NCBI GenBank assembly: GCA_964615935.1
Contig: CAZTTG010000025.1
Span: forward strand, 11,273-75,272
DNA length: 64,000 nucleotides
DNA from: CAZTTG01 sp964615935
GTDB lineage: Bacteria; Planctomycetota; UBA1135; GCA-002686595
Reading direction: 5' to 3'
Position numbers and translations under genes: made by a program. Positions 40,060-48,550 of this stretch are shown here, piece after piece. The notes beneath the pieces were generated by a model. The model made no database searches. It had not been told where the DNA came from and was given only the letters and a program-made list of their open reading frames with translations. The number at the start of each line of letters is the position of its first letter. Positions within the stretch are counted from its first letter, which is position 1.

Positions 40060-40548
40060 CTCCTCTTCTCCGCGCGCTACCTGGAGGCCAGCTCCAGCCT
40101 GGTCGTACTCGCGCCGGCGATCCCCCTCGCCGCGCTGACGCTGTGCACCCTGCGCCTGCTGGCCGCCGCCGGCCGACCCGGCCTGCAGGTAGCGCTCGTC
40201 CTCGGCCTCCTGGGTCTCGGAGTCGTCGTCGACCTGATCCTGATCCCCCACCTGGGGATCCTGGGAGCGGCCTGGGGCGCCCTCATCACCTTCGGCACGG
40301 GAGCGCTCGCCGGAAGCGCCCTGGTGCATCGTTGCCTGGGCGCGCACCTCCCCGCGTCCACCGCGTGGAGGTGCGGCCTGGCTGGCGCGCTGGTCTTCGC
40401 CCTGGCCTTCCTGTGGCCCGCCTCCGGCCTGGTCGCGGCGGCCAAGCCGGTGCTGGCGGCCGCGCTGTACGCGGCCGCGCTCCTCGCCCTGGGGGAGGTC
40501 GGCGCCAGGGACCTGCAGGTCCTGAGGCGGGTGCTGGGGCGGCGCTGA
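40060..40548 (+). pseudogene. C-terminal third of the MOP/Wzx-like flippase, same frame, no start of its own
   Basis: Immediately after the TAG the same frame continues LLFSARYLEASSSLVVLA and encodes about 162 more residues with four or five hydrophobic helices (PLAALTLCTLRLLAAAG, LVLGLLGLGVVVDLILI, GILGAAWGALITFGTG, AGALVFALAFLWPAS). The GILGAAWG segment is typical of flippase C-termini. There is no suitable start codon with an SD near its beginning, so it should only be made by readthrough. It stops with TGA. Confidence 0.75.
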
Positions 40549-40635
40549 ACCGGGGGCCGCGGTCCACCCGCTGGAGCGGCCCCCCCCCTGCAGCCCCCCG
40601 GAGGCCCCGGGAGGCCCCAGCCGTCGAGGGCCTGA

Positions 40636-40641
40636 TAGGAT
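40636..40641 (+). promoter_or_regulatory. -10-like box TAGGAT, 6 nt before ATG 40648
   Basis: CCTGATAGGATGGCCGAATG places TAGGAT 6 nt before the ATG. The arrangement is duplicated before the tandem paralogue (41966). Confidence 0.5.
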
Positions 40642-40647
40642 GGCCGA

Positions 40648-41919
40648 ATGGGGATCCCGCTGGCGATCGCGCTCCTGCTCTCCCCGGCCGGGTGCCCGGC
40701 CGCGTCCGAGCCTCCCGGGGTGACGAGCTACCGGATCGAGTACGAGCCCGAGGGCGGGGGGGAGTACGTCGTCGGCGTCTGGACGGTGCCCGACAACTTC
40801 ATCAACACGGGGCTGGCCTACAACCCGGTCGACCACACCCTCTTCAGCTCGCATCTCGACTTCTCCCTGCAGGGCGAGAGCATCGAGGAGCTCCACCGGT
40901 GGGACGGCTCGCGGGCAGCGCCCCCGGTCAACATCGATGCCTACACCTCCCTGCCCCAGGGGCTCACCTACGATCCGGGCGACGACACCTTCTGGGTCTG
41001 GGGCGGCGACGGCCCCAACCCGCAGAAGTACGTCGCGCACGTCTCGCGCGAGGGAGCGCTCCTCTCCGACGGCTTCCCCATGCCGGGCTACCCGGGCATG
41101 CTCGACATCGAGGGTCCCCACGGCCCGATCTGGTCCAAGGAGAACACTCAATCAACGGCCCTGCTCTTTGACCGCAGCGGAGCGGTGGTGGACCAGTTCC
41201 ACGCCTCCTTCGCGGGCGAGGGAATCGCCGTGGATCCCTTCGACGGGACCTTCTGGGTCCTGACCGAGCAGGGGCTCCACAACGTCCAGCGCGTGGGCGC
41301 GAGCTCGCAGCTCCTGGGGTCCTGGCCCAACCCCTCCCACCGCTGGCCGCCCGACGTGCTCCTCGGCCACATCGTCAACGGCGCGGCCGAGGGGCTGGTG
41401 GTCGATCCCTCCGACCGCACGATCTGGTTCAACGCCGACCAGCACGTCCACGGCGGCGTTCCCCACGGCAACCGCTGCTGGCACGTCGATCCCCTGGGCA
41501 CGCACGACCGCTTCGTCCTGATGCCCGGGGGCGTGAGATGGGAGAAGGGCGTCCTCGCGGGAGCTCGGGTCGACGGGGCGGCGCTGGTCGTCTCCGCCGG
41601 AGAGCCGCTGGGCCGGTACACCAGCGCCGTCGTCGATCTGGGCGACCGTCCCGCCATCGCCGACGAGCTCGAGCTGCGGGGCGAGGTGGACGTGCTGCTC
41701 GAGTACCGCGGCTCGGACGCGGCCCCGACCACGACCGCGAACACGCGCCTCACCCGACCCTACCACGACGCCAATCAGACGAACCAGGGCTGGGGCGCGA
41801 CCCAGCCGGGCGCCTGGTCGGACCGGCTCCCCTCCACGCGCTTCGTCCAGGTCCGGCTCACGCTGGTCCTGCGGAACGATCCCCCCCCGGCCAGCGGCTT
41901 CCGTCGGGACGATCGGTGA
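40648..41919 (+). CDS. Secreted beta-propeller-like protein, tandem copy 1, function unknown
   Basis: The 423-residue product has a short signal peptide (MGIPLAIALLLSPAGCPAAS). The body has repeated strand segments resembling NHL/6-bladed propellers: TGLAYNPVDHTLFSSH, PQGLTYDPGDDTFWVWGG, EGIAVDPFDGTFWVL, EGLVVDPSDRTIWFNAD, each a G-x-x-(Y/V)-(N/D)P-x-D-x-T pattern. The last 100 residues form a separate beta domain (IADELELRGEVDVLLEYRG ... FVQVRLTLVL) ending RRDDR. The function is not recognised. It is about three-quarters identical to the next gene, with exactly the same length. Confidence 0.85.
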   Translation: MGIPLAIALLLSPAGCPAASEPPGVTSYRIEYEPEGGGEYVVGVWTVPDNFINTGLAYNPVDHTLFSSHLDFSLQGESIEELHRWDGSRAAPPVNIDAYTSLPQGLTYDPGDDTFWVWGGDGPNPQKYVAHVSREGALLSDGFPMPGYPGMLDIEGPHGPIWSKENTQSTALLFDRSGAVVDQFHASFAGEGIAVDPFDGTFWVLTEQGLHNVQRVGASSQLLGSWPNPSHRWPPDVLLGHIVNGAAEGLVVDPSDRTIWFNADQHVHGGVPHGNRCWHVDPLGTHDRFVLMPGGVRWEKGVLAGARVDGAALVVSAGEPLGRYTSAVVDLGDRPAIADELELRGEVDVLLEYRGSDAAPTTTANTRLTRPYHDANQTNQGWGATQPGAWSDRLPSTRFVQVRLTLVLRNDPPPASGFRRDDR

Positions 41920-41965
41920 CTCCGACCGGGCCGCGGAGCGCGGACCCCCTCGGCCGGAAACCTGA

Positions 41966-41971
41966 TAGGCT
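41966..41971 (+). promoter_or_regulatory. -10-like box TAGGCT, 6 nt before ATG 41978
   Basis: CCTGATAGGCTGGTCGAATG is the duplicated counterpart of the site at 40636. The spacing to the ATG is unchanged, supporting its importance. Confidence 0.5.
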
Positions 41972-41977
41972 GGTCGA

Positions 41978-43249
41978 ATGAGGCTGCTGCTCGCCGCCGC
42001 CCTCCTGCTCTCCCCGGCCGGGAGCCCGGCCGCGTCCGATCCCCCGGGGGTGACGGGCTATCGCATCGACTACCAGCTCGAGGGGGGAGGCGAGTACGTC
42101 GTCGACGTCTGGACGGTGCCCGGGAACTTCGTCAACACGGGCCTGGCCTACAACCCCATCGACCACACCCTGTTCTCCTCCCACTGGAACGGCGGCGGGC
42201 AGGGCGAGAGCATCGAGGAGCTCCACCGGTGGGACGGCGCGCGGGCGGCGCCCCCCATCCCCCTCGGCGGCATCGCCACCGGGCCCCAGGGGCTCACTTA
42301 CGACCGCGCCGACGACACCCTCTGGGTGTGGGGCACCCAGGCGCCCCTGCCGGCGGCCCATGCCTCGCACGTCTCGCGCGAGGGAGCGCTCCTCTCCGAC
42401 GGCTTCACCATGCCCGGCAACCCGGGATCGCTCGAGCTCGAGGCACCCGGCGGGCGGATCTGGTCGAAGTCGAACTGGACCCCGGCGGTCGAGGTCTACG
42501 ACCGCACCGGAGCGGTGGTGGATCAGTTCGGCACCCTCTACGGCGGCGAGGGCATCTCCGGGGATCCCTTCGACGGGACCTTCTGGGTCCTGACCGAGTC
42601 CTCGCTCCACCACCTCCAGCGGGTGGGCTCGAGTTCCCAGCTCCTGGAGTCCTGGCCCAATCCCTCCCATCACTGGCCGCCCGACGTGCAGCTCGGCTAC
42701 ACCGTCAGCGGGGCGGCCGAGGGGCTGGTCGTCGATCCCTCCGACCGCACGCTGTGGTTCAACGCCGATCAGGGCTATCACGGCAACGTCCCGGGGGGCA
42801 ACCGCTGCTGGCACCTCGATCCGCTGGGCACGCACGACCGCTTCGTCCTGATGCCCGGGGGCGTGCGGTGGGAGAAGGGGGTCTTCGACGGCACGCGGGT
42901 CGACGGGGCGGCGCTGGTCCTGGCCGCCGGCGAGCCGCTGGGCCGGTACACCAGCGCCATCGTCGATCTGGGGAGCCGTCCCGCCATCGCCGACGAGCTC
43001 GAGCTGCGGGGCGAGGTGGACGTGCTGCTCGAGTACCGCGGCTCGGACGCGGCTCCGACCACGATCGCGAACACGCGACTCACCCGGCCCTACCACGACG
43101 CCCGGCAGGCGAACGAGGGCTGGGGCGCGACCCCGCCCGGCGCCTGGTCGAGCCTGCTCCCCGCGACCCGCTTCGTCCAGGTCCGCTTCACGCTGGTCCT
43201 CGTGAACGACGCTCCCCCGGCCTCGGGCTTCCGTCGGGACGACCGGTGA
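41978..43249 (+). CDS. Secreted beta-propeller-like protein, tandem copy 2, function unknown
   Basis: This 423-residue paralogue of the preceding gene has a signal peptide (MRLLLAAALLLSPAGSPAAS) and the same four propeller-type repeats. The C-terminal beta domain (RPAIADELELRGEVDVLLE, AAPTTIANTRLTRPYHD) is nearly unchanged, while the sections around residues 68-75, 95-130 and 160-195 differ most. That suggests divergence of a binding face on a conserved scaffold. It carries its own copy of the 5' box and a short spacer of 58 bp, so duplication included the promoter. Confidence 0.85.
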   Translation: MRLLLAAALLLSPAGSPAASDPPGVTGYRIDYQLEGGGEYVVDVWTVPGNFVNTGLAYNPIDHTLFSSHWNGGGQGESIEELHRWDGARAAPPIPLGGIATGPQGLTYDRADDTLWVWGTQAPLPAAHASHVSREGALLSDGFTMPGNPGSLELEAPGGRIWSKSNWTPAVEVYDRTGAVVDQFGTLYGGEGISGDPFDGTFWVLTESSLHHLQRVGSSSQLLESWPNPSHHWPPDVQLGYTVSGAAEGLVVDPSDRTLWFNADQGYHGNVPGGNRCWHLDPLGTHDRFVLMPGGVRWEKGVFDGTRVDGAALVLAAGEPLGRYTSAIVDLGSRPAIADELELRGEVDVLLEYRGSDAAPTTIANTRLTRPYHDARQANEGWGATPPGAWSSLLPATRFVQVRFTLVLVNDAPPASGFRRDDR

Positions 43250-43453
43250 GTCCGGCCGGGACCTGGCGGCCGCCCCCGCCCTGGGGGCCCCGTCGGGCGG
43301 ATCCCCGGCGGTCCCGCCATCCCAGGCTTGACGGCCGAAGGCGCGGCGCGTCGACTACGGGCGGGTGCCTCACCGCCCGGCCCATCGCCTCCGCCCGGAG
43401 ACCGGCCGTGCGACGACGGGAGCGCTCGGTGGAGGGGAATGGAGGAAGATCGA

Positions 43454-43696
43454 ATGAAGCCCAAGGACGTCTTCGGGATCATCAGCAGGTCGATCGGTCT
43501 GATCCTGATCATCTACGAGATCCACGCGCTGGTGCTGGCCGTCTTCGGTCCCCTGTGGGCGGGCTTCCGGGTGTTCATCACGCTCGCCTGCAGCGTCGCG
43601 ATCGGGCTCGCCATCGGGGTCTACCTGCTCATGGGCGCGCCCCATCTCATGGACTTCAGCTATCCCGGGAAGTCGGGCTCGGACGCCGACTCCTGA
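43454..43696 (+). CDS. Small two-helix membrane protein
   Basis: The 80-residue product (MKPKDVFGIISRSIG) has two transmembrane helices: residues about 12-34 and 38-62 (VFITLACSVAIGLAIGVYLL). It ends in a short polar tail GKSGSDADS. ATG 43454 is preceded by a strong GGAGGA 6-8 nt upstream. The family is not recognised; it may be a small inner-membrane accessory protein. It is 43 bp upstream of the kinase gene on the same strand. Confidence 0.7.
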   Translation: MKPKDVFGIISRSIGLILIIYEIHALVLAVFGPLWAGFRVFITLACSVAIGLAIGVYLLMGAPHLMDFSYPGKSGSDADS

Positions 43697-43739
43697 ACCG
43701 GGCCGGCGGTTCGGCGCGCGACCGATCAGGCCAGCCACC

Positions 43740-44337
43740 GTGACCTCGATCGACCACGGCCCCTTCCTCCCGGGGGTGGTGCTGGAGAGGCGCTACCGCA
43801 TCGTGGGTCTGCTGGGCGCGGGCTCCATGGGCGAGGTCTACCGCGCCGACGACCTGCGCATCGGCCAGCCGATCGCCCTGAAGTTCCTGCCCGAGTCCCT
43901 CCAGGAGAACCCGGCCAGCCTGGAGCGCCTCGCGGGCGAGGTCCGCACCGCGCGGCAGGTCACCCATCCGGGGGTGGTGCGCGTCCACGACATCGGCGAG
44001 TGCGAGGGCCACACCTTCATCTCGATGGAGCTGGTGGACGGCGAGGACCTGGCCTCGCTGCTCTCCCGCATCGGCCGCCTGCCCGGCGACCGCGCGGTGG
44101 AGATCGCCCGCGAGATCGCCGCCGGCCTGGCCGCCGCCCACGAGCGCGGGATCCTGCACCGCGACCTGAAGACCGCCAACGTGATGATCGACGGCCGCGG
44201 CCACGCGCGCATCGCCGACTTCGGCCTGGCCGCGGCCATGGCCGAGCTGGCCGGGGATCGCAGCGCCGTGGGCACGCCCGCCTACATGGCTCCGGAGGTG
44301 CTCGTCGGGCGCGGGGCGTCCGGCGGTCCTGGGCTTC
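43740..44337 (+). pseudogene. Ser/Thr protein kinase, N-terminal part only; the rest of the kinase domain is missing
   Basis: GTG 43740 opens a canonical Hanks-type kinase: P-loop LLGAGSMGEVYRA, Lys in IALKFLPE, VHDIGECEGHTFISMELV, catalytic HRDLKTANVMID, DFGLAAA, and activation-segment GTPAYMAPEVL, reaching about residue 190. Sense then stops: from about 44304 the frame becomes Arg/Pro-rich shadow sequence. The expected 70-80 residues after APE (the SDLYALG-type region) and the linker are absent, while a matching membrane C-terminus begins in another frame about 40 bp on. A deletion joining kinase subdomain VIII to the C-terminal part explains this. A catalytically complete kinase cannot be made. 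Confidence 0.75.
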
Positions 44338-44424
44338 TGATACCGCGGCTTTCCCCGGCCCTTCCGCGCCGCCAACGACGCCGGTCGCATCACCTACCGG
44401 GACCCCTTCCTGCTCACGCGCGGG

Positions 44425-45687
44425 ATGACCCGCGTGCACCTCGATCCCCAGGGCCGGCTGGCGGGCTACATGGCCGTGGCGCCCCTGCCGGAGGGCGTGC
44501 GGGAGAGCGACTGGCCCCGCTTCTTCGAGGCGGCCGGCCTCGACGTGGGCGACTTCGAGGAGCTCGAGGGCAGCGCCAGCCTGGCCCTGCCCGCCGACGA
44601 GTTCCACATCTGGCGGGGGCGCGATCCCGCCGCGCCTCACGTACCCCTGCGGGCGGTCGGCGCGAGCTTCGGGGGCCGGCCGGTCTTCTTCGAGGTCGAT
44701 CCCGATCGCCACCTCCCCGGCCTCCCGGATCACCCCGCCGAACCCCTCGTCCCCGGCGGCCTGATCCGCGATCTGCTCAAGTTCGGCTCGCTCTTCGCGG
44801 GCATCTGGTTCGCCCGCCGCAACGCGCGCAGCGGCCGCGGGGACGTGCGGGGCGCGCTGCGCCTCTCGGCCGCCCTGCTCCTCCTGCAGCTCGCGATCTG
44901 GATCTTCGAGGCCGACCACGTGCTCGACCTCGCCGTCGAGTCCTCGCTCTTCCTGGACAAGCTGGGCCAGGCGGTCTTCTCCGCCGCCTGGCTGTGGGCC
45001 ATCTACGTGGCGATCAAGCCCTATGCGCGGCGCACCTGGCCCCAGTGCCTGGTCTCCTGGTCGCGGCTCGTCGCGGGCCGGTGGCGCGATGCCCTGGTGG
45101 GCCGCGATCTCCTCCTGGGGCTGTGCGGAGGGACGCTGCTGGCCCTCGTCCAGCGCCTGCAGGCGGTGCTCGCCCCGCACCTCGGGGCGCCCTTCCGGCT
45201 GCCCGCCGACTTCGAGCTGCGAGCGCTCCTGGGCTCGGGCCAGCGCTTCGGGGCGCTCGGCTGGGACCTTCTCGACGGCGCCTTCGGCGCCATGGTGGTC
45301 GTCTTCCTCCTGGTCGGTTTCCGGCACCTGCTCCGTCGGGCCTGGATCGCGAACCTGGCCTTCCTGGCCCTGGCCGCGGTCGCCTGGGAGGACATGGGCA
45401 GCAGCGGCCTGGCGACCCTGGACCTCGCCAGCCGCCTGCTCGGCGGCGCGCTGCTCCTGCTGCTGGTCACCCGCGCGGGCCTCCTGGCCTCGATCCTCGC
45501 CTTCGGCTGGGCCACCGTCCTCGGCGGCTTCCCCCTGACCGCACAGCTCTCGAGCTGGCACGCCGACACCACCTGGTTCGTGCTCGCCCTGACGGCGATC
45601 CTGGCGGCCTTCGGAGCGCGGCGGGCGACCGCCGGGACGCGAGGCGCCGCAAGCCGGATCCCCACCCCCTCGCCCGGCGTGCGGTGA
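44425..45687 (+). CDS. Polytopic membrane C-terminus of the broken Ser/Thr kinase
   Basis: The frame is open from 44341, just after TGA 44338-44340, and reads YRGFPRPFRAAND, then MTRVHLDPQGRLAGYMAVAP and DWPRFFEAAGLD. From ATG 44425 it encodes 420 residues. About residues 105-410 contain some eight transmembrane helices. I recall planctomycetal kinases whose extracytoplasmic linker has an F-W-Y-R-x-x-P-R-P segment followed by a GM-x-x-(L/V)-x-LD-x-x-GRL motif. If so the TGA stands where a Trp codon (TGG) should be. The part could be expressed alone but no good SD precedes 44425. Confidence 0.65.
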   Translation: MTRVHLDPQGRLAGYMAVAPLPEGVRESDWPRFFEAAGLDVGDFEELEGSASLALPADEFHIWRGRDPAAPHVPLRAVGASFGGRPVFFEVDPDRHLPGLPDHPAEPLVPGGLIRDLLKFGSLFAGIWFARRNARSGRGDVRGALRLSAALLLLQLAIWIFEADHVLDLAVESSLFLDKLGQAVFSAAWLWAIYVAIKPYARRTWPQCLVSWSRLVAGRWRDALVGRDLLLGLCGGTLLALVQRLQAVLAPHLGAPFRLPADFELRALLGSGQRFGALGWDLLDGAFGAMVVVFLLVGFRHLLRRAWIANLAFLALAAVAWEDMGSSGLATLDLASRLLGGALLLLLVTRAGLLASILAFGWATVLGGFPLTAQLSSWHADTTWFVLALTAILAAFGARRATAGTRGAASRIPTPSPGVR

Positions 45688-46036
45688 GCCGGGCACCGAG
45701 GGCCCCCCACCCCGAGGAGGCTGGACCGACCCGCCACCGGAGGGGCCCGCTCGGGTGTCGGCGGGGCCCGGGGCGGCCGCCTCGCAGGATCACGCTAAGG
45801 AGGTTGCATTCCGGAGACGGGCCGGGCTCCTGGGGGCGGGATTCGGTCCCAACTCTCTTTCTACAAAGGAGATGGGCGCATGGATGGAACCCGGATCGAT
45901 CTGCCGACGTCCGTAATCGCATCCCCCCATCCGCGGCAAGCCCCCCCCGCCCGGGCCGCGATTCCGGGCTACTCTTGGGGTGAGCCCCTCGACGACCGGG
46001 CGGCCGCGAGCCCCGGACCGCCCCAGGAGACGCAGC
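45688..46036 (+). other. 349-bp intergenic leader with two strong Shine-Dalgarno-like sequences
   Basis: No convincing gene. It holds TAAGGAGGT at 45796-45804 without a nearby ATG or GTG, and AAAGGAG at 45865-45871 followed 8 nt later by ATG 45880. That ATG opens a frame that soon becomes Arg/Pro-rich shadow, so a short leader peptide is possible but not shown. The patch around 45841-45875 is noticeably A/T-richer than its surroundings. It precedes the secreted protease gene, whose own AGGAG is at about 46025. Confidence 0.4.
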
Positions 46037-47743
46037 ATGCACGACCGCTTCCAAACCGCCGCCGGCGCCCTGCTGGGCGCCGCGGTGCTACTGGCCCTCC
46101 CGGTCGGCGCGCAGATCAGCATCGGCGGCCGGCCGACCAGCTTCGACACGCCCCTGCGGGCCGAGCTGGCCACCGAGGCGATGCCCTGGGTCGACGCCCA
46201 GACCCATCTCCTCGAGGACGAGCTGAACACCGAGCCCGGCCCCTGGCGCTTCGGCGCCACCCTGGAGGTGGACATCGACGCCCAGCGGGAGGGCACCTGG
46301 ACGGTGCTCCCCGGCGGCGACCTCCTGTGGAGGCTGCGCATCTCCTCCCCCGGGGCCCTCTCCATCGGCCTGATCTTCGACCGCTACTGGGTCCCGCCCG
46401 GGGCGACGCTGCACCTCTACGACGACGATCGGGGCCAGATCCTGGGCGCCTACACCGACGCCAACCTCGCCGACCACGGCATGTTCGGCATCCAGCCCAT
46501 GGCGGGCGACGCGGTGACCCTGGAGTACCGCGAGCCGGCCGGCGCCCACCAGAGCGCCGACCTGCGCATCCAGCAGGTCATCCACGCCTACCGCGACATC
46601 CTGGGCGCCAAGGGCGGGTCGGACTCGGGCTCGGGTTCGTGCAACGTCAACGTCATCTGCCCGGCCGGCGATCCCTACCGCGACGAGATCCGCTCCTCCG
46701 CCCGCCTGGTGATGGGCGGCGGCCTGTGCAGCGGAGCCCTGATCAACAACACCGCCGACGACGGCCGGCAGCTGTTCCTGACCGCCAACCACTGCTACAG
46801 CGGCAGCCCCAGCACCTGGGTCTTCCAGTTCAACTACGAGGGGGACGACTGCAGCGACGTCAACGCGCCCCACGGTCCCAGCTGGAACAGCGTCTCCGGC
46901 TCGGTACTGCGCGCGAAGAGCTCCGCCTCGGACTTCTGCCTGGTGGAGATCAGCAACCAGATCCCGGCCAACTTCAGCGTCTTCTTCTCGGGATGGGACC
47001 GCAGCGGGAGCAGCTTCCCCAGGAGCGCCGGCATCCACCACCCCTCGGGCGACATCAAGAAGATCTGCATCGACAACAACTCGGCCAGCAAGACCAGCTG
47101 GGGCGGGGCCGCGACCTGGCACATCAACAAGTGGGACCTGGGAGTGACCGAGGGCGGCTCCTCGGGATCGCCCCTGCACGACGACGACGGGCGCATCGTG
47201 GGTCAGCTCTACGGCGGTCAGGCCTCCTGCAGCTACCTGTACCACGACTACTACGGCCGGATGGATACCTCCTGGAACAGCGGGATCAAGGCCTGGCTGG
47301 ACCCCCTGAACACCGGGGTCCAGTTCCACGACGGCCACGATCCCGCCGTCACCAGCAACAACCCCGAGATCTACTGCACCGCCAAGGTCAACTCCCTGGG
47401 CGGCACGCCGGCCATCGGCTGGCTGGGCGACCCCAGCTTCGCCGCGGCAAACTTCCAGGTCGACTGCCTGAGCGGCCTGGCCGGCAAGGTGGGCATCCTC
47501 TTCTACGGGGCCGACCGCAACGCCCAGCCCCTCTTCAACGGCTTCCTGTGCGCCACCACCCCGCTGACCCGCGGCAAGCCCTTCCAGTTCGACGCCTTCG
47601 GCTACCACGCCGTGCCGGTGCCCATCGACATCACCGAGATCGGAGAGCGCCGCGCCTACCAGTGCTGGTTCCGCGACCCCGCGCACCCCGACCTCACCGG
47701 TGTGGGCCTCTCGGACGCGCTGGACGTCACCTTCGAGCCCTAG
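46037..47743 (+). CDS. Secreted trypsin-like (lysyl-endopeptidase-type) serine protease with C-terminal module
   Basis: The 568-residue product has a signal peptide (MHDRFQTAAGALLGAAVLLALPVGAQ in pieces), a beta-rich N-terminal region (residues 30-180; WRLRISSPGALSIGLIFDRYW in part), and a chymotrypsin-fold protease. The triad is visible: H252 in LTANHCYSG, D299 in SDFCLVEI, S376 in GGSSGSPL, with the GG-x-CSGALINN strand before it. This resembles Achromobacter lysyl endopeptidase. The last 125 residues (from EIYCTAKVNSLGG to SDALDVTFEP) form the module shared with the FG-GAP protein at 2233. ATG 46037 has AGGAG 8 nt upstream. Confidence 0.93.
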   Translation: MHDRFQTAAGALLGAAVLLALPVGAQISIGGRPTSFDTPLRAELATEAMPWVDAQTHLLEDELNTEPGPWRFGATLEVDIDAQREGTWTVLPGGDLLWRLRISSPGALSIGLIFDRYWVPPGATLHLYDDDRGQILGAYTDANLADHGMFGIQPMAGDAVTLEYREPAGAHQSADLRIQQVIHAYRDILGAKGGSDSGSGSCNVNVICPAGDPYRDEIRSSARLVMGGGLCSGALINNTADDGRQLFLTANHCYSGSPSTWVFQFNYEGDDCSDVNAPHGPSWNSVSGSVLRAKSSASDFCLVEISNQIPANFSVFFSGWDRSGSSFPRSAGIHHPSGDIKKICIDNNSASKTSWGGAATWHINKWDLGVTEGGSSGSPLHDDDGRIVGQLYGGQASCSYLYHDYYGRMDTSWNSGIKAWLDPLNTGVQFHDGHDPAVTSNNPEIYCTAKVNSLGGTPAIGWLGDPSFAAANFQVDCLSGLAGKVGILFYGADRNAQPLFNGFLCATTPLTRGKPFQFDAFGYHAVPVPIDITEIGERRAYQCWFRDPAHPDLTGVGLSDALDVTFEP

Positions 47744-47770
47744 CCCCCCACTCTCCCCTTCCGATCTTCC

Positions 47771-47818
47771 CCCGGGTCCCTCGTCCCTCCGGAAACAGGA
47801 GGGGCGGGGGACTTCGGG
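47771..47818. terminator. Bidirectional hairpin between convergent protease and GST genes
   Basis: Arms 47776-47790 and 47798-47812 pair over 15 nt with two G-U/mismatch positions. The stem can extend with CCCG/CGGG outside, around a 7-nt loop. It sits midway in the 93-bp convergent gap. Confidence 0.6.
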
Positions 47819-47836
47819 TGTTCCCCGCGGCCGGGC

Positions 47837-48463
47837 TCAGCGGTCGTAGGCCATGACCCGCTCGACCCAGGCCCGGGTCTTGTTGCGGCCCTCGCCCAGG
47901 TCCAGGTTGCGCCGGAAGTAGTCCACGATGGGCGAGCTCGCGGCCGCGGCCTCACCGACCATGCCGAAGTTGACGATGGGGACGGCCACGATGTCGGCGG
48001 CGGTCATGCTGTCCCCCACCAGCCAGTCGTGGGAGGACAGGCGGTCCTCGTAGCGGGCGGTGAGCTCGTTGAGCTCGTGGGAGGCCTCGGCGCACCGCTC
48101 GGGGTCCTCCTTCTCGCTCCGGAAGAGGTTGAAGACGGTCACCACCGGGCCCACCAGCTCGTTGCGGGCGAAGCGCTCCTGGGCCTCGATCTCGACCATG
48201 GTGTCGATGTCCTCCGAGAACAGGCGCGGGCCCTGCCGCCAGTTGGCGTCGATCCACCGCAGGATGGCCGAGGAGTCGAAGATGGCCCGCCCCTCGTCCA
48301 CCAAGACCGGGGTCAGGGGCTGTCCGGAGGCCTCGATCACCGGGCTGCGGTCCTGGGGATTCACCGGGATCCGCTCGAAGGGGATGCCCTTGTAGTTCAG
48401 GGCGATGCGCACCTTGATGTTGTTGGGCGAGGGCGGGATCTCGTAGAGCTGGATGCTGGGCAT
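47837..48463 (-). CDS. Glutathione S-transferase family protein
   Basis: The 208-residue product has a thioredoxin-like N-terminal domain (IQLYEIPPSPNNIKVRIALNYKG in part) with a Ser in the usual catalytic position, the cis-Pro and GSH-binding segment QPLTPVLVDEGRAIFDSSAILRW (in pieces), and an all-helical C-terminal domain with the N-capping box MTAADIVAVP. ATG 48463 is chosen over an upstream TTG since the upstream residues do not fit the fold. Typical role: conjugation or reduction with glutathione or a related thiol; substrate unknown. A TAGACT box lies about 40 nt upstream. Confidence 0.9.
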   Translation of the reverse strand: MPSIQLYEIPPSPNNIKVRIALNYKGIPFERIPVNPQDRSPVIEASGQPLTPVLVDEGRAIFDSSAILRWIDANWRQGPRLFSEDIDTMVEIEAQERFARNELVGPVVTVFNLFRSEKEDPERCAEASHELNELTARYEDRLSSHDWLVGDSMTAADIVAVPIVNFGMVGEAAAASSPIVDYFRRNLDLGEGRNKTRAWVERVMAYDR

Positions 48464-48550
48464 GGCGGTTCCGGTGCGGTTGGGGAGTGAGCGGACGGCC
48501 GGGGAGTCTAGGCACAAGCCCCGATGCAGGGAAGGGGCTGGGCGCCTCGC

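Noticed and set aside
45880..45983. Small ORF starting at ATG 45880 with a good SD
   Set aside because: After about 20 residues the frame merges into Arg/Pro-rich shadow sequence running through the protease gene; not supported as a gene.
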